A DNA stretch of 64,000 nt, taken from contig NZ_JAAIKC010000001.1 of the NCBI RefSeq assembly GCF_010820665.1, positions 930,001-994,000 of the forward strand. The letters run 5' to 3'. The stretch comes from Paenibacillus sp. SYP-B3998. Lineage in GTDB: Bacteria > Bacillota > Bacilli > Paenibacillales > NBRC-103111. A program made the translations under genes and the position numbers. Positions 35,271 to 44,145 of the stretch are shown here, in pieces (positions within the stretch are counted from its first letter, which is position 1; every line of letters starts with the position of its first letter). The notes beneath the pieces are model-generated. The model was not told where the DNA came from and ran no database searches. It saw only the letters and a list, made by a program, of their open reading frames with translations.

Positions 35271-37163
35271 ATGCATTTCGCATCGCTTGGCGGGTTGTGG
35301 TTTTTGCTTTCATTGCCCTTTATTGTTTTTCTGTACTTGCTAAAGCGCCGTTATGTCGATACGGAAGTATCCAGTCATTTATTATGGCAGCGTGTTCTTC
35401 GTGAACAGGAGGCTAATCGGCCGTGGCAAAGTCTGCGCCGTCAGCTCTTATTGTGGTTACAGCTCCTTGCTGCATGCTTATTTGTATTTGCTCTCATGCA
35501 GCCCTTCATTCAAACAAAGCCAGTCGCTAAAGCTCATGTTGTCTTCATCCTTGACGCATCGGCTAGTATGATGGCTGCTGATGCGCAGAGCACAAGGTTT
35601 GAACAAGCCAAAGCGGCACTTATTGACTATGCGCGTGTGCAGGCTCCTCACAGCCTGTATACGCTTTTAGTCATAAAAGATCAGCCGGAAGTACTTTTAA
35701 AAGAGAACAATGATGCCTCGTCTTTGCAGTCGGCGATTAACAAAGTTACCCCCTTTTACGGCAATACTAATTATGAAGAAGCGCTCTCCTTAGCTTCAGC
35801 TTTAACAAGAGATGAAACAAATGGGGAAGTCCACATGTTTACAGACTTGCAATGGACGGAGCAGGCAAATGACATGTTTTTCACGGTTCCCTTTACCGTT
35901 CATCCGTCTCAGGCGACTCCCGTAATCAATGCAAGCGTTACCCAATTTGGTATTAAAAGTGTGGCTGATAGCTCACGATATCAGGCTGTAGCTGCTTTGA
36001 AAAATTGGGGAGGGACACCTGTTTCTCTAAAAACTACAGTTTTCATCGATGGGCAAGCGGCAAAGCAAAATTCGCTAGAACTTCAAGCAGGCGAACAAAA
36101 GTCTATGTTTGTAGATGGATTAGCTCAGGGTCTTGTGTACAAAATGCAAATCGACACCATAGATGGTTTGCAAGCGGATAATGCGGCTTATGCATTTCCA
36201 GAAGGAAAAGGACGTGTAGAGGCTGCGTATATTGGAGAGGGAAATCTATTTCTGGAAAAGGCGCTTGCCCTGGCCCATGTTGATATGCTTAACATTCAAC
36301 AAAGTACGGACGGAACCTACCCGCTTCCTCTAGGTCGTCGTCCAGATCTTTTAATTATTGACGGTGTGGAGCCGTCAACCTTGGAAGGCGACGCATGGAA
36401 GCGGATTCTAGCCTCGACGCCGGTGTGGCGGTTGGCTTCCGCTCACGAATCTGCAAAGGGTGAGTCGGTTGGGTCGCCGTACACAATCGTCGATCATCCG
36501 ATTACTCGCTATCTTCGTTTGCAGGACATGCGTGTAATTAGCGCCACGAAGAGAGCATTAAGTTCGTGGGAAAAACCGATCGTATTAGCGGATACACTGC
36601 CGTTGATTGCAGCAGGATCTGATGAAGGTATTCCCAAATTAACGTTTGCTTTTTCGCTGCAGCATTCGGATTTTGCTTTGCGTTCAGAGTTCCCTATTCT
36701 CGTGAATCAGGCTGTGGATTGGTTAACGCAATCACAAGGGGGTAGCTTAGGGCGATGGATAGCCGGCGAAAGAAAAGAGGTTTCGCTTCATCCTGAAACG
36801 GTTAAGGCAGTATGGAAGCGAGAGTCTGAGCTAGCGGAAGAAGTGCCTGCCGAACGAAACGGGGATGGGGTTTCAACGAACCAAGAAGCGCCAGACAAGC
36901 CAGGGCTATACCGGTTCATAGAAACGAATAAAGGAGGGAATGTGGTTCAATCCCGATTGCTCGGAGTTTCTATGGATCCAAGAGAATCCAACGTTAACAA
37001 TAAGGTGGAATTCAAGCCTAATTCAGTCAATAATAAGGCGGATGAAGGTGTTCAATTTAAGCAAGAAATTGTTGAGGTGCCGATCCTGCCTTGGATTATT
37101 GTAACGTTGCTAATCTTGCTGCTGCTCGAATGGGAGGTGTATCGGCGTGGGCATACAGTTTGA
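35271..37163 (+). CDS. BatA/vWA domain membrane protein
   Basis: 630 residues. The N-terminal helix (~8-25), LKRRYVDTEVSSHLLW and a second helix (~58-79) match the BatA N-terminal domain. A vWA domain follows with the metal-site motif DASAS at Asp95 and a FTDLQW third-motif near residue 195. A beta-rich extracellular part and a C-terminal helix (~603-622) complete it. AAAGGTGAGATG precedes the ATG. It overlaps the next gene by 17 bases. vWA proteins with this layout work with MoxR and DUF58 proteins, here encoded just beyond the MFS gene. Confidence 0.9.
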   Translation: MHFASLGGLWFLLSLPFIVFLYLLKRRYVDTEVSSHLLWQRVLREQEANRPWQSLRRQLLLWLQLLAACLFVFALMQPFIQTKPVAKAHVVFILDASASMMAADAQSTRFEQAKAALIDYARVQAPHSLYTLLVIKDQPEVLLKENNDASSLQSAINKVTPFYGNTNYEEALSLASALTRDETNGEVHMFTDLQWTEQANDMFFTVPFTVHPSQATPVINASVTQFGIKSVADSSRYQAVAALKNWGGTPVSLKTTVFIDGQAAKQNSLELQAGEQKSMFVDGLAQGLVYKMQIDTIDGLQADNAAYAFPEGKGRVEAAYIGEGNLFLEKALALAHVDMLNIQQSTDGTYPLPLGRRPDLLIIDGVEPSTLEGDAWKRILASTPVWRLASAHESAKGESVGSPYTIVDHPITRYLRLQDMRVISATKRALSSWEKPIVLADTLPLIAAGSDEGIPKLTFAFSLQHSDFALRSEFPILVNQAVDWLTQSQGGSLGRWIAGERKEVSLHPETVKAVWKRESELAEEVPAERNGDGVSTNQEAPDKPGLYRFIETNKGGNVVQSRLLGVSMDPRESNVNNKVEFKPNSVNNKADEGVQFKQEIVEVPILPWIIVTLLILLLLEWEVYRRGHTV

Positions 37164-40023
37164 ACGAGGATGGGCGCTGCTACTGCTTATGCCGGTTGTG
37201 TTGTATATAGGATGGCTTTGGGTAGGTATGTATAGGCTTCAAGGCTGGCGCAAGAAGCTTGTTGTTGTTCTTCGTACGATGGTGCTCATCTTACTTGTCT
37301 TAGCATTGGCAGGGGCTCAATGGTATACACTTATAGATCGGAAGAGTGTCGTTTTTGCAGCAGACCGCTCGGCAAGCGTTAAAGCTGAAAACAATCTTGA
37401 GGCTTGGATTGGGAAAGCTGCGCAAGAGCGCGCTCCAGAGGATGAGGTCGGTATCGTTTCGTTAGGCTTGAAGGCTGCGATAGAGAAAGCATTGGACGCA
37501 CGCGGTTTGGATGCGTTTAAGTTTACCGCGCAGACCAACTCGCAGTTTACTAATCTGGCCTCTGGTTTACAGCTATCTGCTAGTCTTATTCGCAACCAGA
37601 AGAGCGGCAGGATCATTTTACTATCCGATGGCGAGGAGAATGCGGGTGACTTCCTGCGTCAAGGAAAACTGCTTCGAGATCAAGGTGTGAAGATTGATGT
37701 AGTGCCTCTGGCAGCGAAAGAACGGAAGGATGCTGCCGTCGAAGCTTTGCGAGTTCCAGATAAGCTGTATCAAGCGGAAGCTTACACGTTGGAAGCTGTC
37801 ATTCGATCAACCTCAGCAAGCTCAGCGCTATTGCGCATATTTGAAGATGATCAAGAGATAACGGCACAGAAGGTTGTTTTGAGCAAAGGAGAGAATCGAT
37901 TCGCTGTTCAATCACTCGCGAAAGAGCCAGGCTTTCATCGTTATCGAGCAGAAATCTATGTAGAAGGCGACGAACAGTCAGCTAACAATACACACTATGC
38001 ATTCAGCAAGGTACAAGGCCCGCCAAAGGTGCTTGTTGTTGAAGGGAAGTCAGGCATTTCCAAAAATGTCGAAGCTGCACTCCAGTCGGCGCTCATCTCC
38101 TTCGATACGATAACTCCCGAGCTGTTATCAAACGATTTTATAACGTATGTCAGTTATGAAAGTATCGTTATAAATAATGCGGCGGCTACGCAAATCCCGC
38201 AAGCGAAGATGGAGATGATCGAGCAGGCTGTCCGCGACTATGGCGTTGGACTTGTTATGTTTGGTGGGGAAGATAGTTACGGCCTAGGCGGTTATTTCAA
38301 AACTCCGATTGAACGAGCCTTACCCGTTTATATGGATCTGCGCGGGAAGCGTGAAATACCGTCGCTGGGTATCGTTCTTGTCATGGATAAATCGGGCAGT
38401 ATGGCTGGAGAAAAAATCAAACTTGCTCAAGAAGCCGCCTCCCGTACAGTAGATTTGCTGCGAGATAAAGATACGATCGGCGTTCTTGGTTTTGACGCTT
38501 CGCCTCAGTGGTACGTGGAACCGCAGAAACTAAGCGATAAGGCTGGAGTCCTTGATAAAATAAATGCAATCCCAGCTGATGGCGGAACGGAAATTTATAC
38601 AGCCGTAGAGCAAGCGTATGAGAAATTATCGCAAGTGGATGCGCAGCGTAAACATATTATTTTACTTACGGATGGTCAGTCTGCAACAAATCAAAGCTAC
38701 GAGACCTTAACGGCAAGTATGCAAAAGAACAATATCACCATGTCCACGGTTGCCATCGGCACAGATGCGGATCAATATCTGCTAAAGAGGCTGGCGGATC
38801 TTGCTAAAGGCCGCTACTATGCAGCAGTGGATCAAACGACAATTCCAGCCATTTTTAGTCGGGAAGCCGTACTGATTTCACGAACGTATATCGTGAATCA
38901 ACCATTCGTACCAAGTTTTTCTGGCGGTTCCGATTGGAGGAGGTTGCTTGGTCAAGGACTTCCATCTCTTAATGGCTATATCGCTACAACGGTCAAGGAA
39001 TCGGCGGAAGCCGTGCTTACTAGTCCTGAGCCCGATCCTATTTTTGCACGGTGGCATTATGGCTCCGGGCGGTCTGTCGCTTGGACGAGTGATGTCACAG
39101 GCGCTTGGACTGCGAATTGGATCGCATGGCCAGCCTTTTCTCAAATGCTGACACAAATGATCAAGTGGACGTTCCCCCAATTTCAATCCTCTCCAATTGA
39201 GCTTAGCAGCCAGCTTGTGGGAAATGATTTGACACTTGAAGCGAAAATGCTCAGCGATCGTGAAAGCCCTGTTGGATATGGTGAGCTGCATGCTGTTGTG
39301 ACTGATGAGTCTCTGATTCAGCACGAAGTTAATTTCACATCGACAGCGCCTGGTGAATTTTCCGCGCAGCTGTCTGTGGATAAATCTGGCGCATATATGG
39401 CGAAGACGGAGCTGTTGGCAGAAGGAAGCGATGTAGGGGGAGAGAAGCGTATCTTAGGAAGCGCTACCTCCGGTTTTGTCATTCCTTATTCACCTGAATA
39501 TCGGATAACGGATGGACAAGGACTTAACAAGTTGCAGCAGCTTGTTGAGATGACGGGTGGGCGCATGCTTGCTTTGGAGCACCCCGAAGAAGCTTACAAC
39601 TTCGCTTCTGCGGCAGAGAAGCAATTGACATCTATTGCCGTATATTTGCTGATGGCCGCGTTGATAGTGCTGCTGCTTGATATTGCAGCAAGGCGCATTT
39701 CCCTGCCACCTGACACGCTGGCGCGCTTGGCAGCCTTGTTCCGAAGGAGGCGGGCTGCTCTTGCCAGCCCGCCCTCACTTGCAGAGACGCCGCTAGCACG
39801 TCTCCACGAGCGCAAGCAGCTTGCAGAGCATAAGCTGCTGCGTAAGGCGGGGCGCCCCGCTGAAGGTGGCGCTACGGTAGTCGCGGCCTCATCTGCGCAG
39901 ATGAGGCCGCAAGATGAGCAGTCAGCGCCAAGCGCGACTGTTCCCGTACCTGAGGCGGCGAGCGAAGCGATGCCGGACGCGATGAGCCGCCTGCTGGAAG
40001 CCAGGCGTCGCAGCCGCAAATAA
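37147..40023 (+). CDS. Membrane protein with two vWA domains and an amidotransferase-like domain
   Basis: 958 residues from GTG 37147, 7 bases after GGGAGGTG in the preceding gene. Two N-terminal helices (~8-28, ~40-60) precede a first vWA domain with DRSAS at Asp73 and LLSDGEENAGD. A domain with glutamine amidotransferase-like character follows (GPPKVLVVEG, VGLVMFGGEDSYGLGGYFKTP). A second vWA domain has a perfect metal site DKSGSMAG at Asp414, GGTEIYTAV and LLTDGQ. A beta-rich part, a C-terminal helix (~825-845) and a ~110-residue Ala/Arg-rich cytoplasmic tail follow. It is the last gene of the cluster. Its role is unknown. Confidence 0.9.
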   Translation: MGIQFERGWALLLLMPVVLYIGWLWVGMYRLQGWRKKLVVVLRTMVLILLVLALAGAQWYTLIDRKSVVFAADRSASVKAENNLEAWIGKAAQERAPEDEVGIVSLGLKAAIEKALDARGLDAFKFTAQTNSQFTNLASGLQLSASLIRNQKSGRIILLSDGEENAGDFLRQGKLLRDQGVKIDVVPLAAKERKDAAVEALRVPDKLYQAEAYTLEAVIRSTSASSALLRIFEDDQEITAQKVVLSKGENRFAVQSLAKEPGFHRYRAEIYVEGDEQSANNTHYAFSKVQGPPKVLVVEGKSGISKNVEAALQSALISFDTITPELLSNDFITYVSYESIVINNAAATQIPQAKMEMIEQAVRDYGVGLVMFGGEDSYGLGGYFKTPIERALPVYMDLRGKREIPSLGIVLVMDKSGSMAGEKIKLAQEAASRTVDLLRDKDTIGVLGFDASPQWYVEPQKLSDKAGVLDKINAIPADGGTEIYTAVEQAYEKLSQVDAQRKHIILLTDGQSATNQSYETLTASMQKNNITMSTVAIGTDADQYLLKRLADLAKGRYYAAVDQTTIPAIFSREAVLISRTYIVNQPFVPSFSGGSDWRRLLGQGLPSLNGYIATTVKESAEAVLTSPEPDPIFARWHYGSGRSVAWTSDVTGAWTANWIAWPAFSQMLTQMIKWTFPQFQSSPIELSSQLVGNDLTLEAKMLSDRESPVGYGELHAVVTDESLIQHEVNFTSTAPGEFSAQLSVDKSGAYMAKTELLAEGSDVGGEKRILGSATSGFVIPYSPEYRITDGQGLNKLQQLVEMTGGRMLALEHPEEAYNFASAAEKQLTSIAVYLLMAALIVLLLDIAARRISLPPDTLARLAALFRRRRAALASPPSLAETPLARLHERKQLAEHKLLRKAGRPAEGGATVVAASSAQMRPQDEQSAPSATVPVPEAASEAMPDAMSRLLEARRRSRK

Positions 40024-40077
40024 GCGTAAAAAGCTACCTAGTATTTTTAGGCCAGGTGCGATAAACTACTTGTAAAA

Positions 40078-40097
40078 GGGTGTCGAAAAAGACACCC
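40078..40097 (+). other. Stem-loop after the vWA cluster
   Basis: GGGTGTC (40078-40084) and GACACCC (40091-40097) form a perfect 7-bp stem around GAAAAA. No T-run follows, so termination is weak at best; it may protect the 3' end or mark the boundary to the next gene. Confidence 0.45.
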
Positions 40098-40129
40098 AGT
40101 TGACAAGTGAATAGGGAGGGATTTTTCGT

Positions 40130-40612
40130 ATGGCTAGAAATAGCTACTCCATTGGCATGCTTTTAATCGGCTTGGCCGTGCTTCTTCTACTCGGCAAGCT
40201 AGGTGTTTTTCATTTTCTTGTTTCATTTTTATGGCCGCTTGTTCTTCTCATTCCGGGACTCCTGTTCCACTTTCTGTTCTTTAACCGCACGCTGCCTGCG
40301 GGTGTGCTTGTTCCAGGCGGCATTTTATCTACGTACGCGTTAATGTTTTTTTATTGTAATATATTTGGCTGGGGCTCGATGAGCTACTTATGGCCAGGGT
40401 TTATTCTTGGGGTAGCCGTTGGTTTATATGAACTGCATTTATTCGATCGGAGTAGTGATCGTGGTGTTCTCATAGGAGCGATGGTTCTGGGAATAATTGC
40501 TGCCGTATTTTTTGGCATCACTTTATTGTTCAAGCTTGGTATCTATGTAATCGCTTTGCTGCTTGTTCTAGCTGGGGTTGCAATCATTTTCGGTAAGCCC
40601 AAAGCATGGTGA
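40130..40612 (+). CDS. Small polytopic membrane protein (LiaI/LiaF-like membrane region)
   Basis: 160 residues, nearly all hydrophobic, with six predicted helices and short loops. The N-terminal ~45 residues (IGMLLIGLAVLLLLGKLGVFHFLVSFLWPLVLLIPG, partly) have the 'GxxLIxxGxxxLL...WPxxLIxxG' pattern of LiaI/LiaF-type membrane domains found in envelope stress genes. GGGAGGG lies upstream of the ATG. It stands alone between the vWA cluster and typA. Function unknown. Confidence 0.75.
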   Translation: MARNSYSIGMLLIGLAVLLLLGKLGVFHFLVSFLWPLVLLIPGLLFHFLFFNRTLPAGVLVPGGILSTYALMFFYCNIFGWGSMSYLWPGFILGVAVGLYELHLFDRSSDRGVLIGAMVLGIIAAVFFGITLLFKLGIYVIALLLVLAGVAIIFGKPKAW

Positions 40613-40658
40613 GTGAGAGTCGCGGCACGTAAAAGTTTTATATTGCTTGGCTTTTGTC

Positions 40659-40687
40659 TTGCATAATGTCGATTATTTGCGTATAAT
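40659..40687 (+). promoter_or_regulatory. Predicted SigA promoter of typA
   Basis: TTGCAT (40659-40664) and TATAAT (40682-40687) are 17 bases apart. The start of transcription would be near 40694, leaving an ~80-base leader. Confidence 0.65.
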
Positions 40688-40700
40688 AAGGGTAAATGTC

Positions 40701-40733
40701 AAGCGTCGGCGCTTTTGTCCGACGCTTCTTTTA
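40701..40733 (+). promoter_or_regulatory. Perfect hairpin with T-tract in the typA leader
   Basis: AAGCGTCGG (40701-40709) and CCGACGCTT (40719-40727) form a 9-bp stem, followed by CTTTTATG. It sits 7 bases after the predicted transcription start and ~45 bases before typA. It may attenuate, stabilise the 5' end, or terminate a very short RNA. Confidence 0.6.
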
Positions 40734-40776
40734 TGAAGAGAGACGAAAATTATAGGGTAGAGAGGGTTTGACATTC

Positions 40777-42618
40777 ATGCACGCAAGAGACAAGATCCGC
40801 AATATCGCAATTATCGCGCACGTTGACCATGGTAAAACAACGCTCGTAGATAAGTTGCTTCAACAATCAGGTACGTTCCGTGAAAACGAAGCTATACAAG
40901 AAAGAGCTATGGACTCCAACGATCTCGAGAGAGAACGCGGAATTACCATTTTGGCAAAAAATACAGCTATTCAGTATAAAGACTACCTAATTAACATTGT
41001 AGATACACCTGGACATGCTGACTTTGGCGGCGAGGTAGAGCGTATTATGAAAATGGTTGACGGTGTTCTTTTGGTCGTCGATGCATTTGAAGGAACAATG
41101 CCGCAAACGAAGTTCGTACTTCGCAAAGCCCTTGAGAGTAACCTATCTCCAGTTGTCGTTGTTAATAAAATTGACCGCCCTAACGCACGTCCATCTGAAG
41201 TAGTAGATGAAGTTCTAGATTTATTCATTGAACTCGGCGCTACAGATGAACAGTTGGATTTCCACGTTGTTTATGCCTCTGCCCTTCAAGGGACTTCAAG
41301 TCTTGACCCTGAGAAGCAAGATGACAATATGTCCGCTATTTACGAGACCGTTGTTAATCACATTCCTTCACCAACGGAAGATGTTGACCAACCCCTTCAA
41401 TTCCTTGTTACTTTGATGGATTATAACGAATATTTAGGCCGTATTGGTGTAGGTCGTGTGAACCGCGGCAAGATTCGCGCAGGCCAAACCGTTGCTGTCA
41501 TGACTCGCGAGGGTGGCATGAAGCAAGCGAGAATCGAGAAGCTATTCGGTTTCAGTGGTTTGAAACGTATTGAAATTGAAGAAGCGGCAGCAGGTGACAT
41601 TATTGCCATCGCGGGTATCAAGGATATTAATATCGGTGAAACGGTAGCTGATCCAGCGAACCCGGAAGCTCTGCCGGTTCTTAAAATCGATGAGCCAACG
41701 CTGCAAATGACTTTCGTAGTGAATAACAGTCCATTTGCAGGACGCGAAGGTAAATGGGTAACATCCCGTAAAATTCGTGAGCGTCTTTACAAAGAACTGG
41801 AAACTGACGTGAGCTTGCGTGTCGAAGATACAGATAGCGCAGATGCTTTTATCGTTTCGGGTCGCGGTGAGCTTCACCTTGGTATTCTTATTGAAAACAT
41901 GCGTCGTGAAGGCTTTGAATTACAAGTTTCCAAGCCTGAGGTCATCATTCGCATGATCGATGGACAAAAGATGGAGCCGATCGAGCGCTTGATTATTGAC
42001 GTGCCGGAAGACAGCATGGGCTCTGTTATGGAAAGTCTGGGGTCACGTAAAGCTGAGATGGTCAATATGATCAACAACGGCAGTGGAAATGTTCGTTTAG
42101 AATTCCTTATCCCTGCAAGGGGCTTGATTGGGTATAGAACCAACTTCTTGACATTGACTCGTGGTTATGGAATTATGAACCACGCTTTCGATAGCTATGG
42201 ACCTTACCAAGGAGCTAACGTTGGCGGCCGTCACGAAGGCGTGCTTGTAGCAAGTGAAACAGGTTCTTCGACACTGTACGGTATCTTGTCTGTAGAAGAC
42301 CGCGGTATCCTTTTCGTTCACCCGCAAACAGAAGTTTATGAAGGTATGATCGTTGGTGAACATACACGTGATAATGATATTATCGTGAACATCTGTAAGG
42401 AAAAAGCGGTAAACAACATCCGTTCTGCAAACAAAGAAGAGACTGTGAAAATGAAAACTCCACGCCTCTACTCTTTGGAGCAAGCACTTGAATATTTGAA
42501 TGATGATGAATACTGTGAAATCACACCTAAATCCGTTCGTCTTCGCAAGAAGATTTTGAACAAAAGCGAACGCGAGCGTGCTGATAAACAACGCAAAACA
42601 GCTGAAGCAAACGTGTAA
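40777..42618 (+). CDS. typA: Translational GTPase TypA/BipA
   Basis: 613 residues. The G domain has [10 protein letters not shown] near residue 13, the switch I/II region ([21 protein letters not shown]) and [10 protein letters not shown]. An EF-G-like domain II, domains III and V, and the TypA-specific C-terminal domain follow. TypA binds the 70S/50S ribosome and supports growth in cold or stress. ATG 40777 fits AGAGAGGG at 40759; the open frame starts 9 bases earlier at TTG. The promoter and leader hairpin lie upstream, ylaH follows as in B. subtilis. Confidence 0.97.
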   Translation: MHARDKIRNIAIIAHVDHGKTTLVDKLLQQSGTFRENEAIQERAMDSNDLERERGITILAKNTAIQYKDYLINIVDTPGHADFGGEVERIMKMVDGVLLVVDAFEGTMPQTKFVLRKALESNLSPVVVVNKIDRPNARPSEVVDEVLDLFIELGATDEQLDFHVVYASALQGTSSLDPEKQDDNMSAIYETVVNHIPSPTEDVDQPLQFLVTLMDYNEYLGRIGVGRVNRGKIRAGQTVAVMTREGGMKQARIEKLFGFSGLKRIEIEEAAAGDIIAIAGIKDINIGETVADPANPEALPVLKIDEPTLQMTFVVNNSPFAGREGKWVTSRKIRERLYKELETDVSLRVEDTDSADAFIVSGRGELHLGILIENMRREGFELQVSKPEVIIRMIDGQKMEPIERLIIDVPEDSMGSVMESLGSRKAEMVNMINNGSGNVRLEFLIPARGLIGYRTNFLTLTRGYGIMNHAFDSYGPYQGANVGGRHEGVLVASETGSSTLYGILSVEDRGILFVHPQTEVYEGMIVGEHTRDNDIIVNICKEKAVNNIRSANKEETVKMKTPRLYSLEQALEYLNDDEYCEITPKSVRLRKKILNKSERERADKQRKTAEANV

Positions 42619-42631
42619 TACTAGCTTGATA

Positions 42632-42673
42632 AGGAAAAGGGAAATGTCGGCATTATGCTGCATTTCCCTTTCC
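42632..42673 (+). other. Stem-loop after typA
   Basis: GGAAAAGGGAAATG pairs with CATTTCCCTTTCC across a 14-base loop; there is only a short T content downstream, so it may be a weak terminator or a processing site between typA and the YlaH-like gene. Confidence 0.5.
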
Positions 42674-42728
42674 CTGTATGTATAGATGCTTTATCAATTG
42701 TTTAATTTCGTATAAGTGGGGTGACGTT

Positions 42729-43010
42729 ATGTTAACTGAGTGGTTTGGAAACCATATTTACATTACATACCTGTTAATTTTTATTTTTATGACTTACGTA
42801 TATAATAAAGTGTTTCGTACGCGGAAATTACCTATCTTAAAGTCAGTAATTATTTATGTGCTTCTTGCAATTGGCTCAGTGATGCTGCTTATTTTCCAAA
42901 TAGCCGGGCTGCCTATCGTTTTAAGCTTGGCTGTTGCTGTCTTTCTGATGCTGCTTGTCCGTGTGCGTTATTTTGTTGAGAAAAGAAGCGGAAATAAGCC
43001 CACTCAATAA
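42729..43010 (+). CDS. YlaH-like small membrane protein
   Basis: 93 residues starting MLTEWFGNHIYITYLLIF with three membrane helices (~11-28, ~38-57, ~60-78) and a basic tail. Its position directly downstream of typA matches ylaH in B. subtilis, a small membrane protein of unknown function. The open frame begins at 42678, but GGGGTGA before ATG 42729 gives the family N-terminus. Confidence 0.8.
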   Translation: MLTEWFGNHIYITYLLIFIFMTYVYNKVFRTRKLPILKSVIIYVLLAIGSVMLLIFQIAGLPIVLSLAVAVFLMLLVRVRYFVEKRSGNKPTQ

Positions 43011-43029
43011 ATAGCCATAGGAGGGACAG

Positions 43030-43470
43030 ATGATTCGATACTGGTTAACCCCAATCGTCAACAAGTCACCCTTAAAGTTTGGGAAGGCTAGAGTTAATTG
43101 TGAGCCATTATTAGAGCTTGAAAGCTTAAGAAATCTGTCACATCAATTACATCCGAGACTTCTTCCTATGTTTAAAGCAAGTCTTTTATTGAGCGATGAT
43201 GAAGATGTATGCGGTTCAACCTATACCGAGCTGAATTTATCAGATGCGAACGAGGTCGTATTTGATGGTCATCCCTATCATTTATCACATTGCGCAGAAG
43301 CGTTTTTGGAGCGGGTGCTCAGGCCGGCGGAAGCTTTAGGATTCGTTTCATCTATGGATTTGAATGTGTTGGAAGGAGTCTCGGGACAGTCGAAGTATTG
43401 GAGACGCCTTTGGATAGAATGGCTGGAATCTGGCTGGGAAGTTATTTTGCTCAGAGAGGATGGGGGTTGA
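43030..43470 (+). CDS. Unknown 146-residue protein
   Basis: AGGAGGGAC lies before the ATG. The product is soluble, mixed alpha/beta, with no recognised motif; a His-rich spot (GHPYHLSHCAEAF) near residues 78-91 is the only notable patch. It ends 2 bases before the next small gene, which uses its own ribosome site in a different frame, so the two are surely co-translated. It lies where Bacillus has other yla genes, but I do not recognise it. Function unknown. Confidence 0.7.
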   Translation: MIRYWLTPIVNKSPLKFGKARVNCEPLLELESLRNLSHQLHPRLLPMFKASLLLSDDEDVCGSTYTELNLSDANEVVFDGHPYHLSHCAEAFLERVLRPAEALGFVSSMDLNVLEGVSGQSKYWRRLWIEWLESGWEVILLREDGG

Positions 43471-43472
43471 AA

Positions 43473-43754
43473 GTGAAGCTTCAGGATGCGCTTTTTAATT
43501 GGCTGCAAATGCATATTGTGCTGGAAGCAAGACCAGATGATGAGGCTGCGCGAGAGACACGTGATTTTTTCACGGTTATCTTACAAGAGGATCATTTGAT
43601 CAGTAACTTTCATATTATAGATGAAGAGGATTCGATTGCCATTCAAATTGCTTATGAGCAAGAGGGTGTCAGTAAGGTTCAGCAGTTCGATCGTGAATCT
43701 GCTGAGAAACTCCTTGAGGATATTAATTCGAATCCTAAATATAATAATCAATAG
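43473..43754 (+). CDS. Unknown 93-residue protein
   Basis: Starts at GTG 43473 (MKLQDALFNWLQMHIV), preceded by ATGGGGG in the end of the previous gene; the longer frame from 43290 overlaps that gene and is rejected. The product is acidic and soluble, ending in Asn-rich SNPKYNNQ. No motif is visible. Coupled to the preceding unknown gene. Function unknown. Confidence 0.7.
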   Translation: MKLQDALFNWLQMHIVLEARPDDEAARETRDFFTVILQEDHLISNFHIIDEEDSIAIQIAYEQEGVSKVQQFDRESAEKLLEDINSNPKYNNQ

Positions 43755-43932
43755 CCGTTTGAGTTTCGCGACATAACTTTTCCAATCTAACGTACAATAA
43801 GGTATATCTGAGATTAAAAGGAGTGTTCGATAGGGCGCAAAATAAATACTTTGCGGTAGATGGCTCGCCACCACTATGCTATACTGATTGCGTGAGGATC
43901 GTTTTTAACCACCTTGTAGGAGGCGCAAACGA

Positions 43933-44106
43933 ATGGCTGAACTTATCCCAGCTTTACCGGAGCAGTTGTATACCGCTTTGCAAAGAGAGAAGTTTGTGCT
44001 ATTGAACAGCGCCTTTATTTTAATTGAGCCTGAAAGCCCTAACCTTTATGACATCCGTGCAGCCGAGCAGGCGGACGGACAAGTTTTAATGCGAAAAAAG
44101 CCTTGA
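43933..44106 (+). CDS. Small unknown protein, 57 residues
   Basis: The frame MAELIPALPEQLYTALQREK... is preceded by AGGAGG (43918-43923) with 9 bases spacing, and a TATACT box lies about 50 bases upstream. The product has an N-terminal amphipathic part and ends MRKKP. Its last 12 bases form the left arm of an intrinsic terminator. Position near ylaJ recalls yla-cluster small genes, but no homolog is recognised. Real coding is likely because of the strong start site. Confidence 0.6.
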   Translation: MAELIPALPEQLYTALQREKFVLLNSAFILIEPESPNLYDIRAAEQADGQVLMRKKP

Positions 44107-44130
44107 CCTGCGTTAGCAGTCAGGCTTTTT
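44095..44130. terminator. Bidirectional terminator overlapping a stop codon
   Basis: AAAAAGCC(T)TGAC pairs with GTCAGGCTTTTT with one bulge; T-runs lie on both sides. It ends the 57-residue gene on the plus strand and the YlaJ-like gene on the minus strand. Confidence 0.75.
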
Positions 44131-44145
44131 GTTGTATTTCTAGAA

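Noticed and set aside
38878-39324. 148-codon minus-strand frame inside the double-vWA gene
   Set aside because: Antisense shadow, no ribosome site, no recognised motif.
43290-43472. N-terminal extension of the 93-residue unknown protein
   Set aside because: The longer frame overlaps the preceding gene almost throughout; the GTG at 43473 follows directly after its stop.
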